Source of the DNA: CAYLZW01 sp964388085
Lineage (GTDB): Bacteria; Myxococcota; UBA727; CAYLZW01
NCBI GenBank assembly: GCA_964388085.1
Contig: CAYLZW010000022.1
Coordinates: 1 to 36,507 of the forward strand
DNA length: 36,507 nt
Reading direction: 5' to 3'
Shown: positions 14,958-27,009 of the stretch, in pieces
Layout: every line of letters starts with the position of its first letter
Position numbering within the stretch: the first letter of the stretch is position 1
Notes under the pieces: model-generated
Seen by the model: only the letters and a program-made list of their open reading frames with translations
Database searches by the model: none
What the model was told of the DNA's origin: nothing
Program-made: the position numbers and the translations under genes

Positions 14958-16439
14958 TCAGTCCAAGAGCTCGGATGCCTTCTCCGGCAAGTCCGCCAGC
15001 CGCTTCTTCGCCACGCGCGCGACAAAGTCCGCCCCCTCGCGCATGACGAAGACGTCGTCACCCTCCTGCTTCCCGAGGCGCAGCGCGACCAGGATCTCAC
15101 CCTTCGCGTCAATGAGCCGTACCCGCCGCGCGTGGTCGTCGACGCCGAGCGCGGTCAACTTCACGGCGTCGGTGACGTCCTTCCCCTCGAGCGCGCGCGC
15201 GATGCCCGTCAGGTTGCTCATGGCGAGGAGGAACGCGTTTACGGCCTGCGGCTTCGCGCGGCCGGGCTCGGGAGCGAGCAGGCGCCAGGCGGCCTGCTGT
15301 CCCTCGCCGCGCTCCACGGCGACATGCTCGCCGCTCGCGAGCTCCATCTCGATGCGGCGCACGAGCGTGCGATCCACCGAGGTGACCCGCTTGGTCTTGA
15401 GCGCCTCGACGCTGTGCGGCAGCGCGAGCCCGAGGATGGCATTGGCGACGCCGACCCAGGGCTGATCGCTGCGCGCCACCCGCACGTGGCGGTTGCCGAC
15501 GTCCTCCTCAGCGCCCTCGATGGGCCCGATGAAGAGCTTCCGCTCGAGGAGGGGAGCGTCCTCGGCGGCGCCGGCGGGACGAATCCACGCGGTCACGGTG
15601 AACGCCGGCTCGTGCAGCCCAAAGGGCGCGAGATCGCCGCCGGCGTCGAGCGTCAACAGCTCCGACACGGGCGCGCCGCCGAGGCCCTCCATCACGCGGC
15701 GCACGACGAGCTGGTCCACCTCGCCTTCGAAGGGCTCGGTACAGCGAAAGCCAGCGCTCGCTTCGCTGCCGGGCGCGCGCTCGATGGTGAAGGCCGTCGC
15801 CTCTGGAGTCGGCTCGCGCGGCTCCACGCGCAGCCGCACGATCTCGTCGGTGCGCGCGCCGAGCACGCGGCGATCGTAGAGCTGCTCGGCGGTGCGCACG
15901 ATGCTCCGCCGCGAGCCGGAGGCCAGCATGACGATGGCCGGCTCGCTCGCTGCCGCGGCCTCGTTCTCGACGAGGACGCGCGCGTACTCCTGGTGGTTGA
16001 AGGCGCTGGTGCTGCCGAGCTCGACGCGGATCTGACGAGGAGGCTCATCGTCCGTCCAGGCGCTGACCACGGCGCCGGCGGGATCGAGCCCCATGTCGCT
16101 CTCGCTCGGCGGCGGGTCCTTCGGCGAGAAGCGCTTCTTCGCGCGCAGGCGCCCGATGCCGTTCAGGATCTGCTCGACCTGCTTCGGGTCCGCCGCGATG
16201 CGCACCGGCGTGGCGACGTCCCAGCCGCCGTCGTCGCGGCGCTCCACGCGGAAGGTGTGCCCCTGCTCCGCCACCTCGAAGCGCACGATGCGATCGGTGT
16301 CCATGTGCACGAGCGTGTCCTCGTGCTGCGCGCCGCCGCCCGTCATCGTCGTCGAGCGCAGCCAGGCGAACACGCCGACGCCGCCGGCGAGCGCGCCGAG
16401 CAGGGCCAGGGAGAGCAAGGAGCGGGTGACTTGTTTCAC
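14958..16439 (-). CDS. DUF4340 domain protein of ABC transport module
   Basis: This 493-residue protein has one N-terminal membrane anchor (about residues 6-28) and a large extracytoplasmic part. That part matches the DUF4340 type: repeated beta-rich segments such as DRIVRFEV..GHTFRVER, WDVATPVRIAADP, and a second copy-like region near DRTLVRRIEMELASGEHVAVER. DUF4340 genes typically follow a GldG-like gene in such ABC clusters. Its exact role is unknown. The start is a GTG at 16437-16439 with AGGGA just upstream, 10 bases after the GldG-like gene's stop. It is therefore the last gene of the minus-strand ABC operon. The end of the protein (RLADLPEKASELLD) fits the family. Confidence 0.85.
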   Translation of the reverse strand: MKQVTRSLLSLALLGALAGGVGVFAWLRSTTMTGGGAQHEDTLVHMDTDRIVRFEVAEQGHTFRVERRDDGGWDVATPVRIAADPKQVEQILNGIGRLRAKKRFSPKDPPPSESDMGLDPAGAVVSAWTDDEPPRQIRVELGSTSAFNHQEYARVLVENEAAAASEPAIVMLASGSRRSIVRTAEQLYDRRVLGARTDEIVRLRVEPREPTPEATAFTIERAPGSEASAGFRCTEPFEGEVDQLVVRRVMEGLGGAPVSELLTLDAGGDLAPFGLHEPAFTVTAWIRPAGAAEDAPLLERKLFIGPIEGAEEDVGNRHVRVARSDQPWVGVANAILGLALPHSVEALKTKRVTSVDRTLVRRIEMELASGEHVAVERGEGQQAAWRLLAPEPGRAKPQAVNAFLLAMSNLTGIARALEGKDVTDAVKLTALGVDDHARRVRLIDAKGEILVALRLGKQEGDDVFVMREGADFVARVAKKRLADLPEKASELLD

Positions 16440-16449
16440 TTCGTCCCTG

Positions 16450-18063
16450 TCAGCGCTGCCGTCGCACCAGCCAGATGCCGAGGCCGAGCGACAGGAGCAG
16501 CACGGGCAGAATGTAGAGCACGAAGAACGCGATGCCCTCGCGCTGGCCCGGGGTCAGCACGATGAGGTTGGCGCCGCGTGTCTTCGGCCTGATCGCGATC
16601 TTGTCTTCCTGCGAGGTCAGCCAGCCCATGGCGTTCAGGAACAGGTTCCGGTTCGCCGACAGCGAGCGGTACTGATTGGCTCCAAAGCTGGCGTCTCCGG
16701 TGACGAGCAGCCGCACCGGCGGACGCTCGTCCTGACGGTCGCGGAGCACCTCGGCAGCGACGGCGAGCGTCACGGGGCCGCGCACCTCCCCCTCGTTCCA
16801 CGCCACCTCGGCGTTGTCGTCGACGACGTCGGTCTCGCCCCAGGCGTACTTGCCCGTACGCACCAGAGAGAGCGCCGCCGCCTGCGTGCCGGGGTTCACC
16901 GACAAGCTGCGGGCGCGCGAGAACACCGTGTTGGCGCCCTCGAGCGCGGCGGTCACCGGGTGTTGGCCGAAGTCGGTGGCGATGGCCGTCGTCGGACCGC
17001 CGCCGAACATGGTGCCGAAGGGGCTGAGATCGATGACGAGGTCGTCGTTCACCTGGACGCCGTAGCTCTGCAGCAGCGAGCCGAGGCCGTGCTCGACGCC
17101 GGGCTCGAGGAGGATGGCCGCGGCGCCGCCCTGCTCGAGGAAGCGCCTTATCTCGGCGACCTCGGGCTCGAGCAGCGCCTGCTGCGGGCCGGCGATGAGC
17201 AGCGCGGCCGCGTCGGCGGGGATCTTCTTCTCGCTGATGAGCGAGAGCGAGAGCACGTCGTAGCCCTCGGCCACGAGGTCCTTCACGGTGCCGTCGTAGC
17301 CCGACGGCGAGGGGTCCGCGGGGCCCGCCTCACGGTGGCCCGTCAGCATGTAGATGCGCGGGCGCGCGCGCTGCACGGCCTTCATGATGGCGTTGGTGAG
17401 CTCTTCCTCGTGGTTCAGCGCGCGCAGATCGATGGAGAAGCGCGACATGCGCGCCGCTGCCGGGTCGTCCCAGTGGCTCTCGACGAACACGCGCGGCCCG
17501 GCCTCGACGACGCCGTAGCGGCTGACCTCTTCGAGATCGCGCGTCGGGCTGAAGGTCCGATACTCGACCCGCTCGCTGTGGCGCTGGTAGCTCTCGACGA
17601 GCGCGTCGAGCTTCATGAGCTCGGGGCTGCCCTTCTCGTGGAAGGCCGTGATGCGCACGGGGGCGTCGAGGCGGTCGAGCACCTTGCGCGTCTGCTCGCT
17701 GAGGCCGTGGATGCCGCGCGCGGTCAGGTCCCAGCTGAGCGGCGTCTGCGAGAGCAGCCAGAAGATGCCGGTCATCAGACCGACGAGGAAGACGGCGCTG
17801 ACGACGGTGAACAGGAAGAAAACGCCCGAGCGCTGCGAGAGCCGCTCGGTGAGCTTTTTGTAGGAGACGGCCAACCAGAACGCGAGCGCCACGAGGGACA
17901 CCGCGATGGGGCCGAGCGTCAGCCACGAGCTCGCGCCCGGGAAGGCGAAGCTGAACACGACGCTCGTGCCGAACACGACGGCGCCGCACGCGCCGAGGAA
18001 CGTGCCGAGCGCGCGCAAGCGCCCGCCCTTGTCGGCCTTCTCCGCGCCGGCGGTCACCGCCAT
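16450..18063 (-). CDS. GldG-like ABC auxiliary protein
   Basis: This 537-residue membrane protein is of the GldG / ABC_transp_aux type. Three membrane segments lie in the first ~125 residues, then a long extracytoplasmic domain (SWDLTARGIHGLSEQTRKVL, VRITAFHEKGSPE, ARPRIYMLTGHREAG, LLIAGPQQALLEPEVAEI). A final membrane segment ends the protein (IAFFVLYILPVLLLSLGLG, then WLVRRQR). In Bacteroidota GldG works with the GldA/GldF transporter in gliding; in other phyla the role of the homologues is not settled. The ATG at 18061-18063 has GGAGGGG upstream and overlaps the end of the permease gene by 10 bases. It is part of the minus-strand operon of lipoprotein, ATPase, permease, this protein and the DUF4340 protein. 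Confidence 0.88.
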   Translation of the reverse strand: MAVTAGAEKADKGGRLRALGTFLGACGAVVFGTSVVFSFAFPGASSWLTLGPIAVSLVALAFWLAVSYKKLTERLSQRSGVFFLFTVVSAVFLVGLMTGIFWLLSQTPLSWDLTARGIHGLSEQTRKVLDRLDAPVRITAFHEKGSPELMKLDALVESYQRHSERVEYRTFSPTRDLEEVSRYGVVEAGPRVFVESHWDDPAAARMSRFSIDLRALNHEEELTNAIMKAVQRARPRIYMLTGHREAGPADPSPSGYDGTVKDLVAEGYDVLSLSLISEKKIPADAAALLIAGPQQALLEPEVAEIRRFLEQGGAAAILLEPGVEHGLGSLLQSYGVQVNDDLVIDLSPFGTMFGGGPTTAIATDFGQHPVTAALEGANTVFSRARSLSVNPGTQAAALSLVRTGKYAWGETDVVDDNAEVAWNEGEVRGPVTLAVAAEVLRDRQDERPPVRLLVTGDASFGANQYRSLSANRNLFLNAMGWLTSQEDKIAIRPKTRGANLIVLTPGQREGIAFFVLYILPVLLLSLGLGIWLVRRQR

Positions 18064-18851
18064 CGTTGCCCCTCCACCATGCGGTAGGTGAGGAAGAGGA
18101 AGAAGCCCGAGAGCGTCACGTAGTAGAGCACGTCCGCGAGGTGCAGGACGCCCTTCACGAAGCTCGTCATGTGGCTGAGCGGGGTCAGGAACAAGAGCAC
18201 GCCGCCGAGCCAGCCGGGCGCCTCCGCCGCCAGCGTCGCCACGCGCCAGAGGATGAGCAGCGTGAAGATGGAGAGCAGCGCCGAGACGATCTGACTCTCG
18301 GTCACGCTCGAGAAGAAGAAGCCAATGGCGCCGAACATCGCCCCCGTCAGGAGCACGCCGAACAAGCCGAGCAGCGTCGTCGGCCAGTCGATGACGGACG
18401 CGTCGATGAGGCTGTTCTGCCCGAACACGGTCAGGATGACGGGGTAGACCGCGAGGATGCCGCACAGGCACACCAGCACGAGCAGGTAGGCGAAATATTT
18501 GCCGAGCACGACCTGCCACGGACCGATGGGCGAGGTCATCAAGAGCTCCATCGTCTTGTGCCGCTTCTCCTCCGCGATGACGCGCATGGTGAGGATGGGG
18601 ACGGCGAAGACGAACACGATCTGCGCGCTCGCGAACAGGTGCGCCAGGATGATGTCGTTGAAGTTCAAGAGCGCGAGCAGCTCGCTGTCCTCGACGTGAC
18701 GCGAGCGCTGCAGCTGCTGCTCGTACTTCAGGAGCTGGTCGTAGAACACCACGCTCGAGAACAGCGTGAAGGCGAAGAACACGACGTACGCGATGGGCGT
18801 CGTGAAGGCGACCTTCAGCTCCTTCTTGAAGATGCCGACGAGCGCGGTCAT
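18054..18851 (-). CDS. ABC-2 type permease (GldF-like)
   Basis: This 265-residue integral membrane protein has six predicted membrane helices. A cytosolic N-terminal amphipathic stretch (MTALVGIFKKELKVAF) and the coupling segment AEEKRHKTMELLMTSPIGPW are both typical of ABC-2 exporters. It is the channel partner of the ATPase encoded directly upstream; the ATG at 18849-18851 overlaps the ATPase stop as ATGA. The downstream GldG-like gene overlaps its end by 10 bases. With those partners it resembles the GldA/GldF/GldG system. The exported or extracted molecule is unknown. Confidence 0.9.
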   Translation of the reverse strand: MTALVGIFKKELKVAFTTPIAYVVFFAFTLFSSVVFYDQLLKYEQQLQRSRHVEDSELLALLNFNDIILAHLFASAQIVFVFAVPILTMRVIAEEKRHKTMELLMTSPIGPWQVVLGKYFAYLLVLVCLCGILAVYPVILTVFGQNSLIDASVIDWPTTLLGLFGVLLTGAMFGAIGFFFSSVTESQIVSALLSIFTLLILWRVATLAAEAPGWLGGVLLFLTPLSHMTSFVKGVLHLADVLYYVTLSGFFLFLTYRMVEGQRWR

Positions 18852-19627
18852 GCCTCCACCTTGTCGAGGAAGATCTCCTCGAGCGAGCGGCCGCCGTTGC
18901 GCTCGCTGATGCCCGCGAGCGGCTCGTCGACGACGATCTCACCGCGCCGGATGATGACGACGCGGTCGCACACCATGCTCACCTCCTGCAGGATGTGGGT
19001 CGAGAGGATGATGGTGTGCGCGCCGGCCAGCTCCTTGATGAGCCCGCGCACGATCTGGATCTGCCGCGGATCGAGGCCGACGGTGGGCTCGTCGAGGATG
19101 AGCACCTCGGGATCGCCGAGCAGCGCCTGCGCGAGGCCGACGCGTTGGCGAAAGCCCTTTGAGAGCATGCCGACGAGGCGATCTTTGTGCTCGTGCAGTT
19201 GGCAGCGCTCGATGCTCTTCTCGATGCTCTCCTTGGCGGCCTTCTTCGTCAGGCCCTTGAGCGCGGCGCCGAGCTTGAGCTGGTCGCGCACCGTCAGGTC
19301 CATGTACACGGGCGGGATCTCGGGCAGGTAGCCCACGCGGCGCTTCACCTCGATGGGCTGCTCGAAGATGTCGAAGCCGCACACGCGCGCGGTGCCCTTC
19401 GTCGCCGGGATGGCGCCGGTGAGCATGCGCATGGTCGTCGATTTGCCGGCGCCGTTCGGCCCGAGGAAGCCGACCACCTCGCCGCGCGCGAGCGAGAAGC
19501 TGACGTCTCGGACGGCGGGCAGGTCGCGGTAATATTTGGTGAGGCCGTCCACCTCGAGGACGGGCCGGTCGCTCGTGCGCGCGCCCTGTTCGGGTGCCGC
19601 GGCGCTCTCGGTCTCGACGTCGCTCAC
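18848..19627 (-). CDS. ABC transporter ATP-binding protein (GldA-like)
   Basis: This 259-residue ATPase has Walker A GPNGAGKST, the Q-loop region VGYLPEIPPVYMDLTV, the signature LSKGFRQRVGLAQAL, and Walker B VLILDEPTVGLDPRQ. The H-loop is IILSTHILQE. The pattern belongs to the ABC-2 / CcmA-like class of exporters. The GTG at 19625-19627 overlaps the stop of the upstream lipoprotein gene as GTGA, and the end overlaps the permease start as ATGA. These overlaps point to coupled translation of all partners. The N-terminal 22 residues before LEVDGLTKYYRD are Glu/Ala-rich and probably disordered. Confidence 0.94.
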   Translation of the reverse strand: MSDVETESAAAPEQGARTSDRPVLEVDGLTKYYRDLPAVRDVSFSLARGEVVGFLGPNGAGKSTTMRMLTGAIPATKGTARVCGFDIFEQPIEVKRRVGYLPEIPPVYMDLTVRDQLKLGAALKGLTKKAAKESIEKSIERCQLHEHKDRLVGMLSKGFRQRVGLAQALLGDPEVLILDEPTVGLDPRQIQIVRGLIKELAGAHTIILSTHILQEVSMVCDRVVIIRRGEIVVDEPLAGISERNGGRSLEEIFLDKVEA

Positions 19628-20827
19628 GAGCGCTTCCGCCGCTTGAGGCGCCGCCCGAGCAGCACCGCGCCGAGCAGGAAGCCGGCCTGGTAGGGATCGC
19701 AGACCTCTTGTGAGCCGCCGCAGCTCGGGCCTGCCGGCGTCGCCGGCGCGTCGTCGCTCAGGGGGACGCGGCCCGGGCGCAGCTCGGACTCGTCCTGCAG
19801 CGTGAGCAGGTCGATCTCGTCCTCGCTGCCGAAGACCTCGGCGCTGACGAGGGCGGGCCGCTCATCGGCGGGCTCGCCCTCGGCGGGGAACGAGATGCTG
19901 GCCTCGGTCACCGGGCCCTCGCTGCTGCCGAGCGTGACGCGCGCGTTGCTCGACCAGTCGTAGGAGAGGCCGATGACCTCTTCATCGTCGGCGTAGGCGC
20001 GGCCCCAGACGCTGGCGACGCCCGGCGCGGCGGTGGCCACGGCGACGTCTACCTCGTCGACGGCCGAGGCCGGCACCACCTTCACCTCGTACACGATGGG
20101 CTCTGCGAGGCCCGCGCCGTCGAGCTGCAGATGGGCCTCGCGCGGCACCAGCGGGTCCTCCTCGGAGAGCACGCCCTCGATGAGCCAGACGCCTGCGTCG
20201 TCGACGCCGACGCTGAGGTAGGGCGTCTGTAGCGGGACCTCTTCGCTCGAGCTTGGCTCGCGCGCCTCGACGCCGATGCCGCCAAGATCGAGCAGCGCGC
20301 CACCGCAGCGATCGGTCGCGGCCACCACGAGGGGCACCTCTTTGCCATCCACGACGCCGATGCGCGCGGGCAGACGTGCGTCCACGACGCTGCCGAGCAA
20401 CGTGCCGTCCAGCAGCTCGGCGCTCTCCGCCTCGGCCGCCATGACGTGAACGCGATCGATGTCGGTGCCGGACTCGTCGCGCAGCACGAGGAAAGCCTCG
20501 CCGGCGCCGGTCAGCTCGACGGAGACGCGCTGTCGTTTTGCGCTCTCGCCGTCCTCGAGCTGCGTGCCGATGACCCGCAGCACGTCGGGATCGTTCGAGG
20601 CGAAAGAGCCCTCCAGCACGCGCGCCTCGTCATCGGCCCGGCGCCCGACGACGAGCACGTCGAAGCGGCTGCCGACCGTGAGGCGCTCGCCGAAGGCCAG
20701 CTCGGTGGGCGCCTCGAACAGCGCGACGTCCTGCTCACCGGGGACGCCGGTCTTGCCGGAGCTCTCGACGCAGCCCACCAGCGTGAGCAGCGCCGCGACC
20801 GCGAGCAGCGCCCATCGCGCCGACGCG

Positions 20828-23536
<2,709 letters not shown>

Positions 23537-23720
23537 GGGGCTCCTGTGCTCAGGCGGCGTGTGCCGGCTGCGCCAAGCGCGGTCGCCGTACGGCTCGGTC
23601 GACCGCACGACGGGATAGGGTCTCTCTTGCCGGCGGTCAACGGCGGCAGCGCTCTACCGGCGGCGCCCGAAGCGCGCCTGATCCGACGTCGCCAGGCGCC
23701 GCCGTCGTTACAACGAGAGC

Positions 23721-24410
23721 ATGGCGCTCACGTCCGCCGCGGCCCCCACGGGCCGTCTCTTCGACCCCGCTGGCGACGCCCGCATGGGCGTCACCGTCCT
23801 CGGCTTGGCGCTCGGCGCGCGCTGGCTCGTCGCCACGCTGCTCCTCGGCGGCGGCGTCTTCGTCGGCAGCCGGCAGCCGCTCAGCCACTACGACTGGCTG
23901 CTCCTCGTGCAGGGGCGCGCCTTCGTCGACGTGGTGCTCGCGGCGGTGACGACGGCGGGCGCCTTCGCCGCCACCCGGATCCGCGTTCGCGCGACGACGA
24001 GCGCGGGCTTCGGCTTGCGCCTGTTCGCGCTGCTCGACCTCGCCTTCGCGTTCGCCTGGGCGCTCGATGGGGCGCTGCTGCCGCCCTACGTCGCGGCCCG
24101 CCTCGTCGCCATCACGGCGCTCGTGCATGCTGCCTTCGCCTACCTCGCGCTGCGCCACCTCGGCGCCGTGTGCGCACGCGCCGGAGCGCATGGCGCGTCG
24201 GCCTGGGCACGCGCCGGCGCCTGGGCGTTCGTCGTCGCCGCGCTGCTCGCGCTCGGCTCGTCCCCAGCGGGGGCGTGGATCGCCCTCGGCCTCACCGTGC
24301 CGGTCACGAACCCGGCGCTGCCCGTCATCGTCGTCGTCAGCATCTACGTGACGCTGCGGGCGCGCCACGCCCTCGACGAGCGCGCGGGAGCCGAAGCTCA
24401 GCCCTCGTAG
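23721..24410 (+). CDS. Small integral membrane protein, unknown function
   Basis: This 229-residue protein has about six hydrophobic helices (for example VTVLGLALGARWLVATLLLG, FVDVVLAAVTTAGAFAA, VAARLVAITALVHAAFAYLA and IALGLTVPVTNPALPVIVVV). It has no motif I can place. The N-terminus lacks a cleavable signal. Codon use is normal for the window, which supports it as a real gene. The ATG at 23721 has only a weak GAGAG upstream. It is transcribed away from gyrA (184-base spacer) and its last 13 bases overlap the end of the convergent M16 peptidase gene. No function can be proposed. Confidence 0.72.
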   Translation: MALTSAAAPTGRLFDPAGDARMGVTVLGLALGARWLVATLLLGGGVFVGSRQPLSHYDWLLLVQGRAFVDVVLAAVTTAGAFAATRIRVRATTSAGFGLRLFALLDLAFAFAWALDGALLPPYVAARLVAITALVHAAFAYLALRHLGAVCARAGAHGASAWARAGAWAFVVAALLALGSSPAGAWIALGLTVPVTNPALPVIVVVSIYVTLRARHALDERAGAEAQPS

Positions 24411-25714
24411 GGAGAGAAGTGCACGAGCACGTGCCGCTCGTCGGTGAGCGCTCGCTCCATGGCCGCGCGCATGGCGGGCCACTCGAGCCGCGGCGGCGCG
24501 AAGTGACTGTTGAGGTTCTCCTCGAGGCTGCCGCCTTGCGAGAGCAGGCGCTCCGTGAGCGCGTCCGCGAGGCGCTCGGGCTCGGCGCGCTCGAGCGCAC
24601 GTAGCGAACGGTGCCGCGACAGCAGCACCCGGCGCTCCTCCTTGCTGAGCGGGCGGCGTGCCGCCCCCTGCATGACCTCCTCGAGCACCTTCGGCAGGCG
24701 GCTGCCGAACACGTCCTTGGCGAGCGCGTAGGCGACGACGAAGCTCTGGCCTCGCAGGCGCTCGCAGCGCACGAGCGCGTCCGACGCGATGGACTGCTGC
24801 CAGCGCACGCGGCGCAGCACCCGCAGCTCGAGCAGCGCGGCGATGTCCTCGCAGAGGCGGACGTCCACGTCGCCGAGCGCGTAGGCGGAGGCGGTGCCCG
24901 TGAAGGTCTGCCGCACCTTGGCCGAGGCAGGAGCGTTCGGCTCGAGGTCGTACCGGCGGCGCTCGGGCGCGCTCACCGGCGGCTGCAGCACCGCGCGCTC
25001 GAGCGTCGCGCGCAGCGCGCTCACGTCGACGTCTCCCACCACCAGCACGACCGTGTTCGCCGGCGTGTAGTGCTGCTCGTAGAAGGTCGCGAGATCTTCG
25101 GCGTGGATGGACTCGCGCGAGCGCTCCGTCCCGAGCAGCGTGCGCCCGCGGTTCTCCGACGGGAACGCGAGCTGATCGAGGGCCCACACGAGCTGCGGCA
25201 CGCCCTGGTAGCGCCGCTCTCCCTCGATGAGCTGCTTCTCGCGCTCGAGATCGGCGAACTGCAGCGCCGGGTTGGTCACGAGCCGCACGTAGAGGTCGAG
25301 CAGCTCGAGGAAGGACTCCTTGGGCGCGTCGAGCTCGAAGCTGGTCCAGGTGGTGTGCGTGCGCGCGCTGACCCGGGCGCCGCGCTGCCGCGCCAGCTCC
25401 TCGAGCTTGCCCTCGGGGATGTCGTAGCTGCCGTGGAAGATGAGGTGCTCGACGAGATGGGCCGCCCCCGACTTGTCCTCGGGATCCTGAAAGCCGCCGC
25501 TGCGCACCGCGTAGCGCAGCGAGACCCGCTCGCCGCTCGCCTTCATGACGACGAGGGTGAGGCCGTCGTCGAGCCGCTCGATGACGTAGGCGGGCGGCGG
25601 CTTCGGCTGGGCGCGCTTCTTCTTCGCCCGACGCCGGCCCTCGGCGCTGGACGACGCCACCAGCAAGGCGAACGCCAGCAGCGCCACCGGCAGCAGGCGG
25701 GAGAGCGCCGTCAT
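24398..25714 (-). CDS. M16 family zinc metallopeptidase, active subunit
   Basis: This 438-residue exported peptidase of the insulinase / pitrilysin family has a signal peptide (residues 1-25, with LLPVALLAFALLVASSSA), then a basic Lys/Arg linker. The M16 N-terminal half carries the inverted zinc site HLVEH (His86, Glu89, His90). The third ligand is a downstream Glu in EREKQLIEGE (Glu164 or Glu166). The second half is the structural M16 repeat. The length suits a one-pair M16 subunit that needs a partner, as in bacterial processing-peptidase-like pairs. The partner is encoded directly upstream; the ATG at 25712-25714 overlaps its stop as ATGA. It probably acts in the periplasm on peptides. Substrates are unknown. 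Last gene of the five-gene chain. Confidence 0.92.
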   Translation of the reverse strand: MTALSRLLPVALLAFALLVASSSAEGRRRAKKKRAQPKPPPAYVIERLDDGLTLVVMKASGERVSLRYAVRSGGFQDPEDKSGAAHLVEHLIFHGSYDIPEGKLEELARQRGARVSARTHTTWTSFELDAPKESFLELLDLYVRLVTNPALQFADLEREKQLIEGERRYQGVPQLVWALDQLAFPSENRGRTLLGTERSRESIHAEDLATFYEQHYTPANTVVLVVGDVDVSALRATLERAVLQPPVSAPERRRYDLEPNAPASAKVRQTFTGTASAYALGDVDVRLCEDIAALLELRVLRRVRWQQSIASDALVRCERLRGQSFVVAYALAKDVFGSRLPKVLEEVMQGAARRPLSKEERRVLLSRHRSLRALERAEPERLADALTERLLSQGGSLEENLNSHFAPPRLEWPAMRAAMERALTDERHVLVHFSPYEG

Positions 25715-27009
25715 GGTGCCTTCCCGTCGTCGGCGGCGGGCGCGAGCGTGACGCGGACGGTGCGCTTGTCGTCGAGCCACGCGCGCGCGTGCCCGAGGAA
25801 GGCGGCCTGCGATAGGCCGCCGAGCGCCGTGAGGACCTCCTCGGAGTGCCAGGGGGCGCCGCCCCCGTCGAGCAACGCGTCCGCGAGCCGCGCCGACACC
25901 TCGTCGTCACGCTGCATGGCAGCGACGGCGAAGCGCTTGTTTCGCTCGAACTCGCCCGGCAGGAAGCTGCCGTCGCGCACGCCGCCGGCCAGGGCTCGCA
26001 GCTCGGTGTCGAGCCCGACGCCGCGGCCCGCGCCGACGGGCACCTCGATGACGAGCAGGTCGAGCCACTCGCGGCGCACGACGTACACGTCGAGCTCGTA
26101 GCTGACGCCCTTCTTGCGCAGCCGTGCCTGCAGGCGCTCCTCGAGGATGGCGGCCAACAGGCGCGCCGCGGCCGCCTGCTCCGCGCGCTCGAGCCCGATG
26201 ACGTGCGCTTGTACATACACCTCGCGCGGCGCCTTCCGCTCGAGCTCGAGCGGCAAGGACGCCAGCGCCTCCGGGCGCCGCGGCGGCCTTTGCACGCCTC
26301 CCTGATAGGCCTGGATGGCGCGCTCGAGCTTGGCTGCGTCGAAGCTGCCGGTGACCACGATCGTGGCGTTGGCGGGCGTCAGCTTGCTGAGCACGTGCTG
26401 TTCTACGTCAGCGAAGCCGAGGCGGGGGATGACGTCGGCGTCGCCGTAGGGGTGATTGGTGAAGTCCTGGCCGGAGGCCCCGCCGCCTCCGGCGAGGATG
26501 AGTGAGCCCGCGAGGAACGACAGCAGATCGTCACGCCCCGCGGCCGGCATCTCGTCGTTGAGCGTCAGGCGCTTGCACCGTGGCAGCGAGCGCGCTTCGA
26601 GCTTCGGCGCGAACAGCGCGGCGAGCAGGCGCGTCGCGAGCGCGTCGAAGGAGCGGCGTGGCGCGCGCAGCCGGAAGGTGCTGCGTCGCACCTCGGTGGT
26701 GACGTCGAGCGTAGCCGCGGCGGCGTACAGGTCCTGCCGCAGCCTGCCGGCCGGCTCGCGCGCGTTGCCGTCGATGAGCATGTGCTGCGTGAGCCTCGTC
26801 AGGCCGCTCTGGATCCCATCGTCCACCGCGCCCACGGCGAAGGACACCACCATCACGGCGTCGTGCGCCTCGCGCGGGGCGAGCAGCACGCGGGCGCCGG
26901 CGTCCTTGCGCTCGCCCTCCTCGACCGCGAAGGGCGCAGCGGCGGCGGGCGGCGTGACGAGCGACGCGACGATGGCCGCGGCGATGTACGGCGCGAGGCT
27001 CGGCTTCAC
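25711..27009 (-). CDS. M16 family protein, catalytically inactive partner
   Basis: This 432-residue exported protein with the M16 fold has a signal peptide at residues 1-25 (AAAIVASLVTPPAAAA). The zinc motif is degenerate: where active members have HxxEH, this one has RLTQH (Arg72, Gln75, His76). The first His and the catalytic Glu are therefore both lost. Other M16 features remain, such as HPYGDADVI and LTPANATIVVTGSFD. In mitochondrial-type and bacterial pairs, one subunit is often inactive and shapes the substrate chamber; by analogy this is the partner of the next gene. The GTG at 27007-27009 overlaps the stop of the zinc-ribbon gene as GTGA, and its own stop overlaps the active M16 start as ATGA. 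Confidence 0.88.
   Translation of the reverse strand: MKPSLAPYIAAAIVASLVTPPAAAAPFAVEEGERKDAGARVLLAPREAHDAVMVVSFAVGAVDDGIQSGLTRLTQHMLIDGNAREPAGRLRQDLYAAAATLDVTTEVRRSTFRLRAPRRSFDALATRLLAALFAPKLEARSLPRCKRLTLNDEMPAAGRDDLLSFLAGSLILAGGGGASGQDFTNHPYGDADVIPRLGFADVEQHVLSKLTPANATIVVTGSFDAAKLERAIQAYQGGVQRPPRRPEALASLPLELERKAPREVYVQAHVIGLERAEQAAAARLLAAILEERLQARLRKKGVSYELDVYVVRREWLDLLVIEVPVGAGRGVGLDTELRALAGGVRDGSFLPGEFERNKRFAVAAMQRDDEVSARLADALLDGGGAPWHSEEVLTALGGLSQAAFLGHARAWLDDKRTVRVTLAPAADDGKAP

Noticed and set aside
16450..18942. An 830-codon fusion of permease region and GldG-like protein
   Set aside because: The upstream part is the wrong frame of the permease gene. The GldG-like protein starts at ATG 18063 with its own ribosome site.
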